From Helicobacter cynogastricus (lineage in GTDB: Bacteria > Campylobacterota > Campylobacteria > Campylobacterales > Helicobacteraceae), in assembly GCF_900197855.1 (NCBI RefSeq), contig NZ_FZMQ01000004.1, positions 18,419-70,013 on the forward strand: 51,595 bases of DNA, given 5' to 3'. Of this stretch, positions 23,609 to 34,039 are shown one piece after another. Under the pieces are notes generated by a model, which saw only the letters and a list, made by a program, of their open reading frames with translations, ran no database searches and had not been told where the DNA came from. Positions within the stretch are counted from its first letter, which is position 1. Every line of letters starts with the position of its first letter. The position numbers were made by a program, and so were the translations under genes.

Positions 23609-23614
23609 ATTCTA
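23609..23614 (-). promoter_or_regulatory. -10 box of rnpB
   Basis: On the minus strand GGTTAGAATGCCC places TAGAAT seven bases before the 5' end predicted from the P1 helix (about 23602). This agreement makes it the best-supported promoter in the window. Confidence 0.6.
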
Positions 23615-23634
23615 ACCAAAATTAGCTTAATTCC

Positions 23635-24183
23635 TTAGCAGTTCTCATCGCGACCGATTTTTCCACTTTCTCTAGTCAACAAGGATTTTAGGGTTTGCTC
23701 TGCCATTCTCTTTTGCAAAACGGCCAATATTTCTTTGGCAAATCCTGTAGTGCTCTCTTTGAGCCTAGAAACTTCTCCTTGAAGCTCTACAACCTGTTTT
23801 TCAAGCTGGGCGTTTTCTTGCCTAAGCTCTGTATTCTCTTTGGTCAAAGTTTCGTATTTGCTTGTTAATTTCATATTTTTGTGCTGGATTTCTTGGATAT
23901 TTTCACTCAAGAGAGCTTCATTTTCTTCTTGAAGTTGTGCGTTTTGCGTTTTTAGTGTAGAAAGTTCAGCTTCTAAGACTTGTTGCTCACGGCGTATTTT
24001 ATCTAAACACATTGCGCGATCTTTTAATTCGTGTGTCAACCGATCCCGTTCATTTTGTAATGCATCTAAATGTTCTTGATATTTTGTCAACGCGTGTTGA
24101 AATGCCTCCCGTTCTTGATTTGCCTCTTCTATTTCACATTTAAGCCTTTTAATTTCTATCTGCATCTTCTCTTGCTCATTCAT
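23635..24183 (-). CDS. Coiled-coil protein of unknown function
   Basis: The start is chosen at ATG 24183 with AAGGAAAT upstream (182 residues); the frame is open to 24210 but without a better site. Nearly the whole chain (about 5-150) is a heptad-rich coiled coil high in Glu, Gln, Leu and Lys (for example LEKQVVELQGEVSRLK), followed by a short helical tail ending GRDENC. There is no signal peptide or membrane helix. It starts 34 nt after the PLD gene on the same strand and precedes the rnpB promoter. A scaffold or structural role is possible; nothing more can be said. Confidence 0.65.
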   Translation of the reverse strand: MNEQEKMQIEIKRLKCEIEEANQEREAFQHALTKYQEHLDALQNERDRLTHELKDRAMCLDKIRREQQVLEAELSTLKTQNAQLQEENEALLSENIQEIQHKNMKLTSKYETLTKENTELRQENAQLEKQVVELQGEVSRLKESTTGFAKEILAVLQKRMAEQTLKSLLTRESGKIGRDENC

Positions 24184-24216
24184 AGGTATTTCCTTATGTG
24201 GCGAAGTCAATATTAA

Positions 24217-25773
24217 TTATAACTCGCTCTCTGGCAAAATCTTGGACCAGTTTTTAATGAAGCGCAGGAAGGCAGAGGTGTTAGGAGGTTTATCATGGAC
24301 GATCACATGCCCATTTTCCACGCCCTCCCATAAAAGTTTTTGATGCAGGTGATGTTTTTCCAACACCAAGTGCCAGCTCTCTTGCATCTGCTCTTGCATC
24401 AAATTCTGCAGATAACCCGCAAAGCGCTCATTTTCAAACACCACCACCGATTCAGTATTAATATTTGCAGAGCGTGCGTCTAAATTGAAACTTCCAATCC
24501 AAACCTTACTCCCATCAAAAATCAAAGTTTTGCTATGGAGTGAGTTTTTAAGTCTCCCGCGTATTTTGAATTTGAGTCCTCGTGTGGTGTAAAAAGCGTA
24601 TTTTGAGAGATCGCTTTTAGTCTCATAGACATTCGCCCCTGCCTTAACAAGTTTTTTAGCATACCGCTCCCAAGCTCCATAGACAACAATCGCATCGGTA
24701 GAGGCGAGCGAGTTGGTGAGGATATTGATCTCCAAACCTCTTTGAAGTTTCTCTTTAAAAATCTTTAAAAGTGTTTGTCCGGGAACTAGATAAGAGGAGG
24801 CGATATAAAGAGTGTTAGTCGTATGATTTAAAATCTCTTTTAAGGCTTGTTTAATGGGTGATGTGGGGTGATGGGCGTGGATTTTATAGGGGCTATCGGC
24901 AATAAAAGTTGCCTTGCCTTGATAAACAATCTGTTTTTGATGCACAAAATCTTGCATAAATTCTTTGATATGAGCCTCGTAATGTGTGTGGCGATTTGGA
25001 GGGTAGAGAATCTTTGAAAGGCGATTTTGGTAAGTTTTGGCGTATTTTTTAAGTTTAGAATGGCTGGGAAGCAGGTGGACGGGAATGGAGTTGGGAAAAT
25101 TCCAATATTGTAAAAAGCTCTGCTTGGCCTGCAGGCTTACTGGACCTAAAAAAAGCGCGTCAATGTCTAAAAAGTTTTCCTCTAAATCATTATCAAAATA
25201 CACATCAGCGATATTGCGCCCCCCAATCACTAGAGCGATATTATCCACAATAAAAAGCTTATTATGCATGCGTTTTTTAATGCGATCGTAATCGGCTAAC
25301 ATCTCAAAAATACGCAAACCCTTGTTGCGCACGCGGTAGGGATTAAAAATTTTCACTTCAATATTAGGATGGGTGGAAAGCATGATAATATCAGACATAT
25401 CAGAATCCAAGCCATTATCATCAATCAAGAGTCGTACATGCACACCCCTTTGGGCAGCGCGATAGAGCTCAAACATCATGGCACGCGAAGCGATGTCGTT
25501 TTTGTAAATATAGGTTTGAATATCAATATTGTGCACCGCCATGCGGATCAACACAATGCGTTGTAAAAGAGCTTCATCTCCCTCTTGTAAAAGAAAACCT
25601 AGACTTTGATTGGGGTGTTGTGCTAATTGTGTGGAATAAATTTGAGCTATGGGAGTTTGTAGAGGGTTATAAGCTTCTAGTTTAGAGTGTGAATAAGGGG
25701 CTTGCTGACGGATGATAGTGCACCCGACCAGCAAAAACACCCATAGAAAAGCAAAAAGACGGGAAAAACGCAA
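24217..25773 (-). CDS. Phospholipase D-family lipoprotein (cardiolipin synthase-like)
   Basis: This 518-residue protein has two HKD motifs, the paired catalytic sites of the PLD superfamily: H170-N-K172...D177 (followed by GGRN) and H413-S-K415...D420 (followed by GSFN). The N-terminus is a lipoprotein signal with lipobox LLVGC (Cys18), so the enzyme is lipid-anchored in the periplasm rather than a standard integral cardiolipin synthase. It may transfer phosphatidyl groups (ClsC-like) or hydrolyse phospholipids. The same gene precedes frd in H. pylori from memory. It begins 17 nt after frdB on the same strand and probably shares its transcript. Confidence 0.85.
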   Translation of the reverse strand: MRFSRLFAFLWVFLLVGCTIIRQQAPYSHSKLEAYNPLQTPIAQIYSTQLAQHPNQSLGFLLQEGDEALLQRIVLIRMAVHNIDIQTYIYKNDIASRAMMFELYRAAQRGVHVRLLIDDNGLDSDMSDIIMLSTHPNIEVKIFNPYRVRNKGLRIFEMLADYDRIKKRMHNKLFIVDNIALVIGGRNIADVYFDNDLEENFLDIDALFLGPVSLQAKQSFLQYWNFPNSIPVHLLPSHSKLKKYAKTYQNRLSKILYPPNRHTHYEAHIKEFMQDFVHQKQIVYQGKATFIADSPYKIHAHHPTSPIKQALKEILNHTTNTLYIASSYLVPGQTLLKIFKEKLQRGLEINILTNSLASTDAIVVYGAWERYAKKLVKAGANVYETKSDLSKYAFYTTRGLKFKIRGRLKNSLHSKTLIFDGSKVWIGSFNLDARSANINTESVVVFENERFAGYLQNLMQEQMQESWHLVLEKHHLHQKLLWEGVENGHVIVHDKPPNTSAFLRFIKNWSKILPESEL

Positions 25774-25790
25774 GAGAGGAGCTTAATCCT

Positions 25791-26519
25791 TTAACGACTC
25801 TTACCAACCTTCACCATACGATTACGCAGTTCCGCTAGGCTATCCTTAAGAGGGATTTCCTTAGGGCAAGTGTCATGGCAACCAATCAAACTCATGCACC
25901 CAAAAATCCCATCATCATCGCCCACTAATTCGTAAAAATCCTCATCAGTGCGTTCATCATGAGAGTCAATCAAAAAGCGCATGGCACGATTGAGTCCAGC
26001 AGCACCTAAGAAGTTTTCACGCATTAATTTAGTCCCACAGGCAGCAATACAGCACCCGCATTCAATACAGCGATCCAGCTCGAACACCTCTTGAGCCTCA
26101 TCTGGATCGATGCGCTCTTCAGGCTTAGTGATGTCCACTTCTTTGCGGTGATGTGCCCAACTCTCCACGCGCTTAGTCATGCTAAAGAACCACTCACCCG
26201 TATTTACGCTCAAATCTTTAATGAGGGGGAAAGAAGGCATGGGCATAAGCGTAATCACGCCCTCACTAAAGCTAGAAGTGAGGGTTTTACACGCCAAGCG
26301 CGGGCGGCCATTGACCATCATCGCACAGCTCCCACAAATCCCCGCACGGCAAACAAAATCAAAACTCAAATCCGGATCCAAAGTTTCGCGGATAATCCCC
26401 AGCGCAATAAAAAGGGTCATCGAAGGGGTTTCTTGGAGTTGGTACTCTTTAAAATGGGGTTTAGACACCGCGCTTTGGGGGTCAAACTTTAGGGCTTTAA
26501 TGGTGATCGTGCGACTCAT
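25791..26519 (-). CDS. frdB: Fumarate reductase iron-sulfur subunit
   Basis: This subunit carries electrons from the FrdC haems to FrdA. The 2Fe-2S ferredoxin domain has Cys57, Cys62, Cys65 and Cys77 (CRAGICGSC...ACKTL). The C-terminal domain has [11 protein letters not shown] and a second cluster [14 protein letters not shown] for the 4Fe-4S and 3Fe-4S centres. The length of 242 residues is normal. The start overlaps the frdA stop by 4 nt (ATGA). Fumarate reduction is a main anaerobic/microaerobic electron sink in Helicobacter. Confidence 0.97.
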   Translation of the reverse strand: MSRTITIKALKFDPQSAVSKPHFKEYQLQETPSMTLFIALGIIRETLDPDLSFDFVCRAGICGSCAMMVNGRPRLACKTLTSSFSEGVITLMPMPSFPLIKDLSVNTGEWFFSMTKRVESWAHHRKEVDITKPEERIDPDEAQEVFELDRCIECGCCIAACGTKLMRENFLGAAGLNRAMRFLIDSHDERTDEDFYELVGDDDGIFGCMSLIGCHDTCPKEIPLKDSLAELRNRMVKVGKSR

Positions 26520-28501
26520 TGCGCGTCTCCTAGTCGAATGTTGCGGGCTTTATACTGGGGCTGTAGATCAAAGGGCATGAGGGCTTCTTGCAAAGCGTAA
26601 CGATCTCCTCCGCGCGCCTTAATTTCCTCTGTGATTTTAGCAATTTGGGCATCTCTCTCTTCTTTAAGGGGATGGGGGATGAAGTTGCCCTTAGCCCCAT
26701 AGCCCCTAAAGTCGGGGCTAATTTCCATCGCCATGATGTCCAAATCCTCATATTCTAAAGTGGGCAAAGTTTGCTCTGGGTCGCTCCAAGAGGCGAGTGT
26801 GCGTTTTAACCACTTAGCGTCATCGCGTTTAGGGAAGTCCATGCGCGTATGCGCCCCGCGACTCTCTGTGCGATCTAACGCGCCCTTAGAAATACAAAGG
26901 GCAAGTTTAAGCATTTTTTGCGTGCGGTAGGCATCTTCAAGCTCGGGATTATTGTGGGTTTTTTTGTTCTTGACATGGATGTGCAAAGAGCGTTTGTAGA
27001 GTTCCTCTAGTTCATGCACGGCTTCCTCAAGCCCCGCACCCTCTCTAAAGACTCCAACTTTTTCATCCATGATCTCACGCATGCGCTCTCGAATCATATA
27101 GACATCCTCTTTGCCCTCATTGTGTAAGAGACCTTGCAAATGATCCTCTGTCTTTTTGATGAAGTTTTGCGCGATTTGGGTGCTAATTTCAATGCTAGCT
27201 TGTGCGCAGTGTTGGGCGAAGTAATCTCCAATGATCATCCCAGCAACCACTGCTTCACTCACAGAATTACCTCCCAAGCGGTTAAAGCCGTGCAAGTCCC
27301 AACAAGCTGCCTCGCCCGCGCAAAAGAGCCCTTTTAAATAGCTCTCACCCTTGTAATTGGTGCGTAAACCACCCATAGAATAGTGTTGCATGGGCTTAAT
27401 GGGCACCCAACCTTTAGAGCCTTCATCGGCTGGATCGATGCCTGCAAAGGTTTTAGCGATGTCTTGCACATCGCGCAGGTTTTTTTCTACATGCGCGCGC
27501 CCTAAGATGGAAATGTCCAGCCACACATGCTCACCATAAGGGGAGGGCACGCCCTTACCGCTTTTAATATGCTCCAAAATGCGCCGACTCACCACATCCC
27601 GACTGGCCAACTCTTTTTTCTCAGGCTCATAATCAGGCATGAAGCGATAACCATCTTTATCGCGCAACACGCCTCCATCACCTCGACAACCCTCTGTCAT
27701 CAAAATCCCGCTAGGCACAAGCGCAGTGGGGTGGAATTGTACCGCTTCCATATTGCCCAGCTTGGCCACTCCAGTTTCTAAAGCGCAAGCAATCCCCACA
27801 CCATCACAAATCACCGCGTTAGTGGTGTGCTTATAGACCCGTCCATATCCCCCGGTAGCTAAAAGCGTGCCTTTAGATACATAGGCACTTAACTCTCCGG
27901 TGATAAGATCGCGCACCACGGCACCATAGCACACACCCTCATGATGGATAAGGGTTAAAATTTCCTTGCGATCCTGGATATCTACATTGTAGCGTAGAGC
28001 TTCGTTGGCCACCGCATAAAGCATGGTATGCCCGGTCGCATCCGCAGTAAAACAAGTGCGCCATTTTTTCGTGCCCCCAAAGTCGCGGCTTTGAATATAA
28101 CCATGACGATCTTCTCTTTCGGTAATGGTTACATGTTCGCCATTAATCACAGCAGGACGATCGCCCTTTTTAATGCGTGTCCAAGGCACGCCCCAGCTAG
28201 CCAGTTCGCGGATAGCTTTAGGAGCGGTGGTTACAAACATGCGCGCCACTTGTTGATCACAACCCCAATCGCTCCCTTTGACGGTGTCTAGGAAGTGCAG
28301 ATCTTCATTATCCCCCTCGCTCATTTTGGCATTCCCTAAACTCGCCTGCATGCCTCCTTGCGCAGCTGCTGAGTGGGAACGCCTGACAGGCACTAGAGAA
28401 AGTACAATAGTATGTAACCCGCGCTGTTTGCACGCAATGCTTGCGCGCAAGCCCGCCAATCCGCCACCCACTACCAACGCATCACAATAGATAATCTTCA
28501 T
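26516..28501 (-). CDS. frdA: Fumarate reductase flavoprotein subunit
   Basis: This is the catalytic subunit. It has an N-terminal FAD-binding [10 protein letters not shown] (about 12-21), and His43 in [11 protein letters not shown] is the expected covalent FAD attachment site. An active-site segment reads HTGHT-like (DATGHTML), and substrate-binding residues lie in QFHPTAL and GGNSVSEA. It is 661 residues, shorter than H. pylori FrdA (714 as I recall). An internal stretch after [14 protein letters not shown] and the C-terminal tail after NIRLGDAQ appear reduced. Overlaps of 4 nt with both frdC and frdB show tight coupling. Confidence 0.97.
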   Translation of the reverse strand: MKIIYCDALVVGGGLAGLRASIACKQRGLHTIVLSLVPVRRSHSAAAQGGMQASLGNAKMSEGDNEDLHFLDTVKGSDWGCDQQVARMFVTTAPKAIRELASWGVPWTRIKKGDRPAVINGEHVTITEREDRHGYIQSRDFGGTKKWRTCFTADATGHTMLYAVANEALRYNVDIQDRKEILTLIHHEGVCYGAVVRDLITGELSAYVSKGTLLATGGYGRVYKHTTNAVICDGVGIACALETGVAKLGNMEAVQFHPTALVPSGILMTEGCRGDGGVLRDKDGYRFMPDYEPEKKELASRDVVSRRILEHIKSGKGVPSPYGEHVWLDISILGRAHVEKNLRDVQDIAKTFAGIDPADEGSKGWVPIKPMQHYSMGGLRTNYKGESYLKGLFCAGEAACWDLHGFNRLGGNSVSEAVVAGMIIGDYFAQHCAQASIEISTQIAQNFIKKTEDHLQGLLHNEGKEDVYMIRERMREIMDEKVGVFREGAGLEEAVHELEELYKRSLHIHVKNKKTHNNPELEDAYRTQKMLKLALCISKGALDRTESRGAHTRMDFPKRDDAKWLKRTLASWSDPEQTLPTLEYEDLDIMAMEISPDFRGYGAKGNFIPHPLKEERDAQIAKITEEIKARGGDRYALQEALMPFDLQPQYKARNIRLGDAQ

Positions 28502-29274
28502 TCTTTTCCTTCCTTGTGCAATTGTTCATCTAACTGAACTGCCTGTTGTATGCTCATAATGCCCTGACTTTTTTGAGCGATCCCTTTTTTGACATACGCG
28601 CCATAGGTGAGCAAGCCTAACACAATGAAAAACACGCTCATACTCCATTTGGCTTTGCGTAAACCCTCAACACCCAAGTTTTTAAACCAACCCCATTTGA
28701 TCGCCAAACGATACAGCCCAATAGAGCCATGCAATTCCACCGCAAAGAGAAGAAAAATATAGAGTAACCAAAAATGTTGGCTCACAAAGCGATAGGAGGA
28801 AGCGTGCGGTCCGATGCTATGAGGTGCAGTAAGCATCACAAAGAGATGCACGCTCGCTAAAAAAAACATGGCAAAGCCTGTACCTACTTGCACAAACCAT
28901 AAAGAGGTGTCTCCGTGCTTCATCAGGTATTTGTGAGTTGTAAAAATTTTATATTGGCGGTAGTTGATAGGAAACTTCCTAAGTGCCAAGAAAGCATGGA
29001 TGACTAAAATAGCGATCACCACTGCAGCTACCGCGCTTACTATGGCTGGCTCACCTGCCTTGATAAATAAACTGCCCTCAAAGAACTTTGTAACTGCATA
29101 CATAGCGCGATCGCTAATTAAAATACTGCTCACAAAAAACATGTGGGCAATCATGAACAACGCTAAAACAAGACCAGTCGCACTCTGCAGAAAGTCTAAT
29201 TTAGCGTAAGCCCCACTCTTTTTACGCTCGGTAGTAAGCCCATAGTAGCCCTCTATAATTTCCTCTTGTTGCAT
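28498..29274 (-). CDS. frdC: Fumarate reductase cytochrome b subunit
   Basis: This is the dihaem membrane anchor that oxidises menaquinol, of the epsilonproteobacterial (Wolinella-type) family with five helices. There are 258 residues with helices near 30-50, 75-98, 125-150, 165-187 and 205-230. Candidate haem His residues are in [19 protein letters not shown]-like [14 protein letters not shown] and [11 protein letters not shown]. The start ATG 29274 follows GGGAG. It is first in frdC-A-B(-PLD), divergent from tpiA, with 109 bp between the starts. Confidence 0.95.
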   Translation of the reverse strand: MQQEEIIEGYYGLTTERKKSGAYAKLDFLQSATGLVLALFMIAHMFFVSSILISDRAMYAVTKFFEGSLFIKAGEPAIVSAVAAVVIAILVIHAFLALRKFPINYRQYKIFTTHKYLMKHGDTSLWFVQVGTGFAMFFLASVHLFVMLTAPHSIGPHASSYRFVSQHFWLLYIFLLFAVELHGSIGLYRLAIKWGWFKNLGVEGLRKAKWSMSVFFIVLGLLTYGAYVKKGIAQKSQGIMSIQQAVQLDEQLHKEGKE

Positions 29275-29299
29275 GCCACTCCCTTCTTATTTTCTTAAA

Positions 29300-29305
29300 A
29301 TGATA
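29300..29305 (-). promoter_or_regulatory. Candidate -10 box for the frdCAB operon
   Basis: TATCAT on the minus strand, 26 nt upstream of the frdC start, in AT-rich sequence. A TATACT on the plus strand at 29316-29321 could serve tpiA, so the two promoters would be almost back to back. Confidence 0.35.
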
Positions 29306-29383
29306 GCAAAATTCTTATACTTTTTGGGTTATCTTTGCCATCTTTTGCTAAGATTCTTGGAGTTTATCCATGTGGAGTCTGCT

Positions 29384-30103
29384 ATGAAATATATTTTAGC
29401 CAATCTCAAGTCTTACAATTTAGACCTCAAAGCCTATTTAGATACTTTAGAAAATCTGCTTACCCCTGATAGTGCTCCCTATGTGAGTGTTTTCCCCCCC
29501 CTCTTGGAATTAGGCGCAATCAACACCCCTTATAAACATTTCCACTTGGGCACACAAAACGCTTACCCTGCCCTAGAGGGCGCGTTCACTGGGGAGGTTA
29601 CCCTACAAGCTTTACAAAAAAGGCAGATTAAGAGCGTGTTGATTGGGCATAGTGAAAGGCGTTTGCTCTTGAATGAAAGCCCTGTACTCTGCCAACAAAA
29701 GTTTGAGTTTTTTGCCCAACATGGGTTTCAAGTCGTCTTTTGCATTGGAGAGAGCCTGGAATTACGCCAGCAGGGTGAGGAGGCACTTTTAAAACATCTC
29801 TTAAGTCAGCTTCAAGGTGTGGATTTGGAATATCCCAAACTCTTGATCGCCTATGAACCCATTTGGGCGATTGGTACAGGTGTGAGTGCTAGCTCTGCAG
29901 ACATCGCTCAGACCCTAGAGTGCTTGCGCGCCAAACTCAAACCTAACCCTCTAATCGTCTATGGGGGCAGTGTGCAGTGTGGAAATGTGGCAGAAATTTT
30001 AGATTTAGACGCGGTCGATGGGGTTTTGGTGGGCAAAGCCAGCCTAGAGGCACACAATTTAGCTAGAATGGTAGAAATTTCTGCTACAAAGGAGTTTGCA
30101 TGA
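29384..30103 (+). CDS. tpiA: Triosephosphate isomerase
   Basis: This enzyme interconverts dihydroxyacetone phosphate and glyceraldehyde 3-phosphate. The start is placed at ATG 29384 (GGAG eight bases upstream), giving 239 residues that begin MKYILANLKSYNLDL; the longer upstream frame to 29273 would add a spurious hydrophobic extension. Catalytic residues are N7/K9 (ANLKS), H89 (LIGHSERR) and E158 (AYEPIWAIGTG); the phosphate loop is YGGSV and GVLVGKAS. A run of eight C (29494-29501) lies inside the gene. The stop overlaps lpxD by 4 nt. Confidence 0.95.
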   Translation: MKYILANLKSYNLDLKAYLDTLENLLTPDSAPYVSVFPPLLELGAINTPYKHFHLGTQNAYPALEGAFTGEVTLQALQKRQIKSVLIGHSERRLLLNESPVLCQQKFEFFAQHGFQVVFCIGESLELRQQGEEALLKHLLSQLQGVDLEYPKLLIAYEPIWAIGTGVSASSADIAQTLECLRAKLKPNPLIVYGGSVQCGNVAEILDLDAVDGVLVGKASLEAHNLARMVEISATKEFA

Positions 30104-31119
30104 CTTTAAGCGCGCTATTACAACAATACCAGCCAGAGATCAGTCTCCCCGTTGGTTCTAAAGATTTTGAAGTGGCAGGAGTTGCCCCCCTAGAGGAGGC
30201 GACCCCTCAGCACCTAAGTTATGTCGATCAAAAGTCTTATTTGAAAAAGCTCAAAGACACGAAGGCGGGCGCGATTTTTATTCGCGCTGAACATGCTAGC
30301 AAAATCCCCTCTAGCTCTCTAGCCCTCATCACGCCCAACCCTCATTTGGCTTTTGCGCGTATTTCAGAGGCGTTTAAAACCGAAATGTTCACCCGCCCCA
30401 TTGAGCCCAGCCCCCCCAAGTTGGGCGCAGGCGTAGTGCTCATGCCCGGAGTGGTTTTGGGCGAGGGGGTAGAAGTGGGTGAAGGGAGCGTTCTTATGGC
30501 CAATGTGGTGGTAGGTGATGGGGTAAAAATTGGGGCGCATTGTAAGATTTATCCCAATGTTACCATTTATCAAAACACCCAAATTGGCAACCATGTCTAC
30601 ATCCACGCCAATAGTGTCATCGGAAGCGATGGCTTTGGTTATGCCCACACGCCAGAGGGCACGCATGTCAAGATCGAACATACGGGCATTGTGCGTATTG
30701 ACGATCATGTGGAGATTGGCGCAAACACGACCATTGATCGCGCAGTTTTTGGGGTTACCCATATCCAAGAGGGGGTTAAGGTAGATAATTTGGTGCAAGT
30801 GGGACATAATTGCGTATTGGGCGCGCATTCCATCATTGTCGCGCAAGTGGGGCTTTCTGGCTCTACAACGATGGGGCGCAATGTGGTTTTAGGCGGGCAG
30901 GTGGGCACGGGGGGACATATGCACATCGGAGAGTTTACCCAAATTGGGGGCAAGGGCGCGGTGGGCAAGGACTTGCCTCCTCATACCAATTATGCCGGGG
31001 CGATCCCAGCGATGGAAATCCACGAATGGCATCATTTCCTAGCCACCCTGCGCCGTTTTGCTAAAAAGCAAAAACCCAGTTTGATTGCCAAGGGCTTATC
31101 TAAAGTATGGAAACGCTAA
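30100..31119 (+). CDS. lpxD: UDP-3-O-(3-hydroxyacyl)glucosamine N-acyltransferase
   Basis: This enzyme performs the third step of lipid A synthesis. It has an N-terminal uridine-binding domain (about 1-105), then a left-handed beta-helix of hexapeptide repeats (about 108-300; for example GAGVVLMPGVVLGEGVEVGE), and a C-terminal helical extension. The expected catalytic His lies in VQVGHNCVLG. It is 339 residues, as expected. Its ATG overlaps the tpiA stop (ATGA), and its 3' end overlaps the next gene by 13 nt. Confidence 0.95.
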   Translation: MTLSALLQQYQPEISLPVGSKDFEVAGVAPLEEATPQHLSYVDQKSYLKKLKDTKAGAIFIRAEHASKIPSSSLALITPNPHLAFARISEAFKTEMFTRPIEPSPPKLGAGVVLMPGVVLGEGVEVGEGSVLMANVVVGDGVKIGAHCKIYPNVTIYQNTQIGNHVYIHANSVIGSDGFGYAHTPEGTHVKIEHTGIVRIDDHVEIGANTTIDRAVFGVTHIQEGVKVDNLVQVGHNCVLGAHSIIVAQVGLSGSTTMGRNVVLGGQVGTGGHMHIGEFTQIGGKGAVGKDLPPHTNYAGAIPAMEIHEWHHFLATLRRFAKKQKPSLIAKGLSKVWKR

Positions 31120-32363
31120 AGGATACACGCAAACGCTCCATCATTGCAGCAACTAGCGGGAACTTGGTCGAATGGTTTGATTTTTATATCTATGCCTTCA
31201 GTGCCACTTATTTTGCCCATGCCTTTAGCGAGTCTTCTAACCCCATTATCCAACAAATTCAAGCTTTTGGGATTTTTGCGGCGGGCTTTTTTATGCGCCC
31301 GCTGGGATCATGGTTTTTTGGCGCGTTAGCCGACAAAATTGGGCGCAAAAAGTCTATGGTGATCTCTGTGATCACGATGGCTTTGGGCTCTTTTATGATT
31401 GCTGCACTGCCTAGCAAAGAGTTGGTAGGAGATTATGCGATCTTTTTTCTTTTAATAGCTAGGTTAATTCAGGGCTTGAGCGTGGGGGGAGAATATGGCA
31501 TTGTGGCGACCTATTTAGCCGAATTGGCAGGTAAGAATCGGCGTGGATTCTATGGCTCTTTCCAGTATGTAACTCTCATTGGCGGGCAGTTTTTAGCCAT
31601 AGCTAGCATTAGCGTCTTGCTTGCCATTTTTGGAGTGGACCAAATGAGTGCTTTTGCGTGGCGTTTTCTCTTTGTCTTGGGCGGGGTGTTGGCTCTAGGA
31701 TCGCTTGTGGCGCGTAAATTCATGGAGGAGAGTTCTAGCAATTTAGAAGCGCATGAGCAGCGGGGTACACTCAAGGCGTTACGACCTCATTGGCACGCCT
31801 GCGTGCTGGTAGCCGGTATCACGGCCGGAGGCTCGCTAGGCTTTTACACCATCACCACTTACGCTAAAACTTTTTTAGAAAATTCGGGCATGCCTAAAGC
31901 GGGGGTGAATAATCTGTTTTTGATCGCGCTGGCGATCTTGATGTGTCTTCAGCCCCTCTTTGGTTATATCGGGGATAAGATTAGCTTTAAACGCTCCATT
32001 GTGATCTACACTTTTTTAGCCCTCATAGGCATTTACCCCCTCTTTGTAGGTTTAGCGCACTATGCCCACCACCCGCCTATCGCCTTTAGCTTGGTGCTGT
32101 GCTTATTTGGCATTTTAAGCTTTTATACTTCTGTCTCAGGAATTGTCAAGGCCCAGCTCTTCCCCCAACATGTGCGCGCGTTGGGCACGGGCTTTAGCTT
32201 TGCAATCGCTAACGCCATTTTTGGAGGTACGGCCCCCTATATCGCCCTAAAATTCAAAAACACCCACTTAGAAAATGGCTTTTTTGTCTATGTGGCGGTG
32301 GTGATAGGTGTTGCCTTCATTTGCGCCCTCTATTTACCAAAAGCCAATGAATTAAGACTTTAA
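31107..32363 (+). CDS. kgtP: MHS-family MFS transporter, alpha-ketoglutarate permease-like
   Basis: This 418-residue protein has twelve predicted membrane helices and metabolite:H+ symporter signatures. These include [13 protein letters not shown] near the N-terminus, the loop 2-3 motif [13 protein letters not shown], and [13 protein letters not shown] in helix 4. By family it moves a dicarboxylate such as 2-oxoglutarate or a related compound; proline/betaine substrates also occur in this family. ATG 31107 lies inside lpxD (13-nt overlap). The 3' end overlaps murA by 12 nt on the opposite strand. Confidence 0.82.
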   Translation: METLKDTRKRSIIAATSGNLVEWFDFYIYAFSATYFAHAFSESSNPIIQQIQAFGIFAAGFFMRPLGSWFFGALADKIGRKKSMVISVITMALGSFMIAALPSKELVGDYAIFFLLIARLIQGLSVGGEYGIVATYLAELAGKNRRGFYGSFQYVTLIGGQFLAIASISVLLAIFGVDQMSAFAWRFLFVLGGVLALGSLVARKFMEESSSNLEAHEQRGTLKALRPHWHACVLVAGITAGGSLGFYTITTYAKTFLENSGMPKAGVNNLFLIALAILMCLQPLFGYIGDKISFKRSIVIYTFLALIGIYPLFVGLAHYAHHPPIAFSLVLCLFGILSFYTSVSGIVKAQLFPQHVRALGTGFSFAIANAIFGGTAPYIALKFKNTHLENGFFVYVAVVIGVAFICALYLPKANELRL

Positions 32364-33629
32364 TCGCTTGATTTTAGCCCCTAGGGCATGCATTTTACCT
32401 TCTAAGTTTTCATAGCCACGATCTAGGTGGTAAATGCGATGGATGCGGGTTTTACCCTTAGCCACTAAGGCTGCTAAGACTAAGGCTGAAGAAGCTCTTA
32501 GATCAGTAGCCATCACATCTGCCCCCACGAGCGCGCTCTCTCCTTTAATGCGCGCTAGCGCACCTTTGAGCGCAATATGTGCTCCCATGCGTTGTAATTC
32601 ACAGACATGCATAAAGCGGTTTTCAAAAAGGCGTTCTTCAATTAAACTTTCCCCCTCACATTGTGTGGCCAAAGCCATAAATTGGGCTTGCAAATCTGTA
32701 GGAAATCCCGGGTATTCCGCTGTATTAATCTCAAAAGAAATCCGTTTAGAGGCGGGTTTTAAAGAGATCGCATGCCCTAAGGAATCCATCTCGTCAAAAG
32801 TTAAATGAAAACCAATTTCGCTTAACTTAGCTAACACCATCTCTAAGTGATGGGCATTGGCATGAATACAAGTTAGAGGGGAATTTGTGATTGCAGCTGC
32901 ACATAGATAAGTGCCACATTCAATGCGATCGGGAATGATGTTAAGAGGTTTGAAATTTAGGGTTTCTCCACCCGTTCCCCTGATATTGAGTTCGGCACTT
33001 CCTACTCCGTCTATCTCTACCCCTGCTGCTTGCAAAAACTCGCAAAGTTGCACCACTTCGGGTTCTCTGGCCGCATTGATGATCCTGCTCTCACCACTAG
33101 CCAAGCTCGCTGCCATTATGATATTTTCCGTGCCCGTAACGCTGATCTTGTCAAAAACAAGATCGCAACCCTTAAGCCTTTTCTTAGCTTTTGCTACGAT
33201 GTAGCCTTGATCGATGTGTATTTGCGCTCCCATCTTTTCTAGGGCTTTGAGATGTAAATCTACTGGGCGCGCGCCAATGGCACAACCTCCGGGCAAACTC
33301 ACTTTGCAACGCCCCAAGCGCGCCAAAAGAGGGCCGAGTACTAGAATGGAAGCGCGCATCTTGCGCACAATCTCATAGGGCGCGTCCATGTGAGTGATTT
33401 GGCTCGCGTCTAAATGAATTTCATGGGGGTTTTGCCACCCAAGTTGCACGCCCAAATGCGTTAAGAGAGTAGCCATAGCCTGCACATCAGCGACAGCGGG
33501 CAAATTAGAGATGTGTGCCATATGGCCTAAAAGCGTGCAGGCCAAAATGGGCAAAGCGGCATTCTTAGCCCCAGAGATGGGGATTTGTCCCTCCAAACTC
33601 TGCTGACCCTTAATCTCTAAATAATCCAT
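32352..33629 (-). CDS. murA: UDP-N-acetylglucosamine 1-carboxyvinyltransferase
   Basis: This enzyme performs the first committed step of peptidoglycan synthesis and is the fosfomycin target. It is 425 residues in two EPSP-synthase-like domains. The conserved K22 is in GAKNAALP, and the active-site Cys116 lies in [15 protein letters not shown], so fosfomycin sensitivity is expected at the target level. A third conserved segment is [14 protein letters not shown]. It is the last gene of the gltX-yggT-slt-galU-x-murA minus-strand operon, 8 nt after its neighbour. Confidence 0.96.
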   Translation of the reverse strand: MDYLEIKGQQSLEGQIPISGAKNAALPILACTLLGHMAHISNLPAVADVQAMATLLTHLGVQLGWQNPHEIHLDASQITHMDAPYEIVRKMRASILVLGPLLARLGRCKVSLPGGCAIGARPVDLHLKALEKMGAQIHIDQGYIVAKAKKRLKGCDLVFDKISVTGTENIIMAASLASGESRIINAAREPEVVQLCEFLQAAGVEIDGVGSAELNIRGTGGETLNFKPLNIIPDRIECGTYLCAAAITNSPLTCIHANAHHLEMVLAKLSEIGFHLTFDEMDSLGHAISLKPASKRISFEINTAEYPGFPTDLQAQFMALATQCEGESLIEERLFENRFMHVCELQRMGAHIALKGALARIKGESALVGADVMATDLRASSALVLAALVAKGKTRIHRIYHLDRGYENLEGKMHALGAKIKRLKS

Positions 33630-33637
33630 GATAACCC

Positions 33638-34039
33638 TTAATCTTTTTTCTTGTGTTTGAGAGCTAGACCCACCGTATTGGCGATATTTTTTTGTAACTT
33701 TGGATTTGCATCCTCTAATTCGTGTCCAAACTTGATTGTCGAGTCGATGTCGATATACTCATTTTCAGCGATCTCTTCTATAAGACTTAGCCATTCCCCC
33801 TCTTTGACATTTTTGGGCAAAATGAAATAGTATTTGGTGAAATTCTGAAACAGAATGTCAAAATCTTCTTGTGTCTGTAATTTCTTGACATTGCTACTAA
33901 GCTCCCTGATGGAGGGTACTTTGACACGAGGTGTGGGTGGTTGGAAATAGGTGTAGATGAGTCCGATGATAAAAATAGGAAAAGCTAAGAAAAACCCCGC
34001 ACTCCAGTAGATTGCATAAAACCAAATGTCGCCCATCAA
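33638..34039 (-). CDS. Membrane-anchored protein of unknown function
   Basis: This 133-residue protein has one N-terminal transmembrane helix (about 8-30, [14 protein letters not shown]...) and a soluble helical domain with aromatic residues ([16 protein letters not shown]) and an acidic middle, ending KHKKKD. It overlaps galU by 4 nt and precedes murA by 8 nt. H. pylori has a similar unknown at this site, as I recall. No family is recognised; the operon context suggests an envelope role. Confidence 0.75.
   Translation of the reverse strand: MMGDIWFYAIYWSAGFFLAFPIFIIGLIYTYFQPPTPRVKVPSIRELSSNVKKLQTQEDFDILFQNFTKYYFILPKNVKEGEWLSLIEEIAENEYIDIDSTIKFGHELEDANPKLQKNIANTVGLALKHKKKD

Noticed and set aside
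26091-26580. Two 133-residue plus-strand frames over frdB
   Set aside because: They are antisense shadows of a well-supported frdB/frdA coding region.
29273-29383. N-terminal hydrophobic extension of TpiA
   Set aside because: The family begins at MKYILANLKS; the extension lies in the frdC/tpiA promoter region and has no ribosome-binding site, while ATG 29384 has GGAG.
30364-30846. 160-residue minus-strand frame
   Set aside because: It is antisense to the hexapeptide region of lpxD, whose periodic codons keep the opposite frame open.
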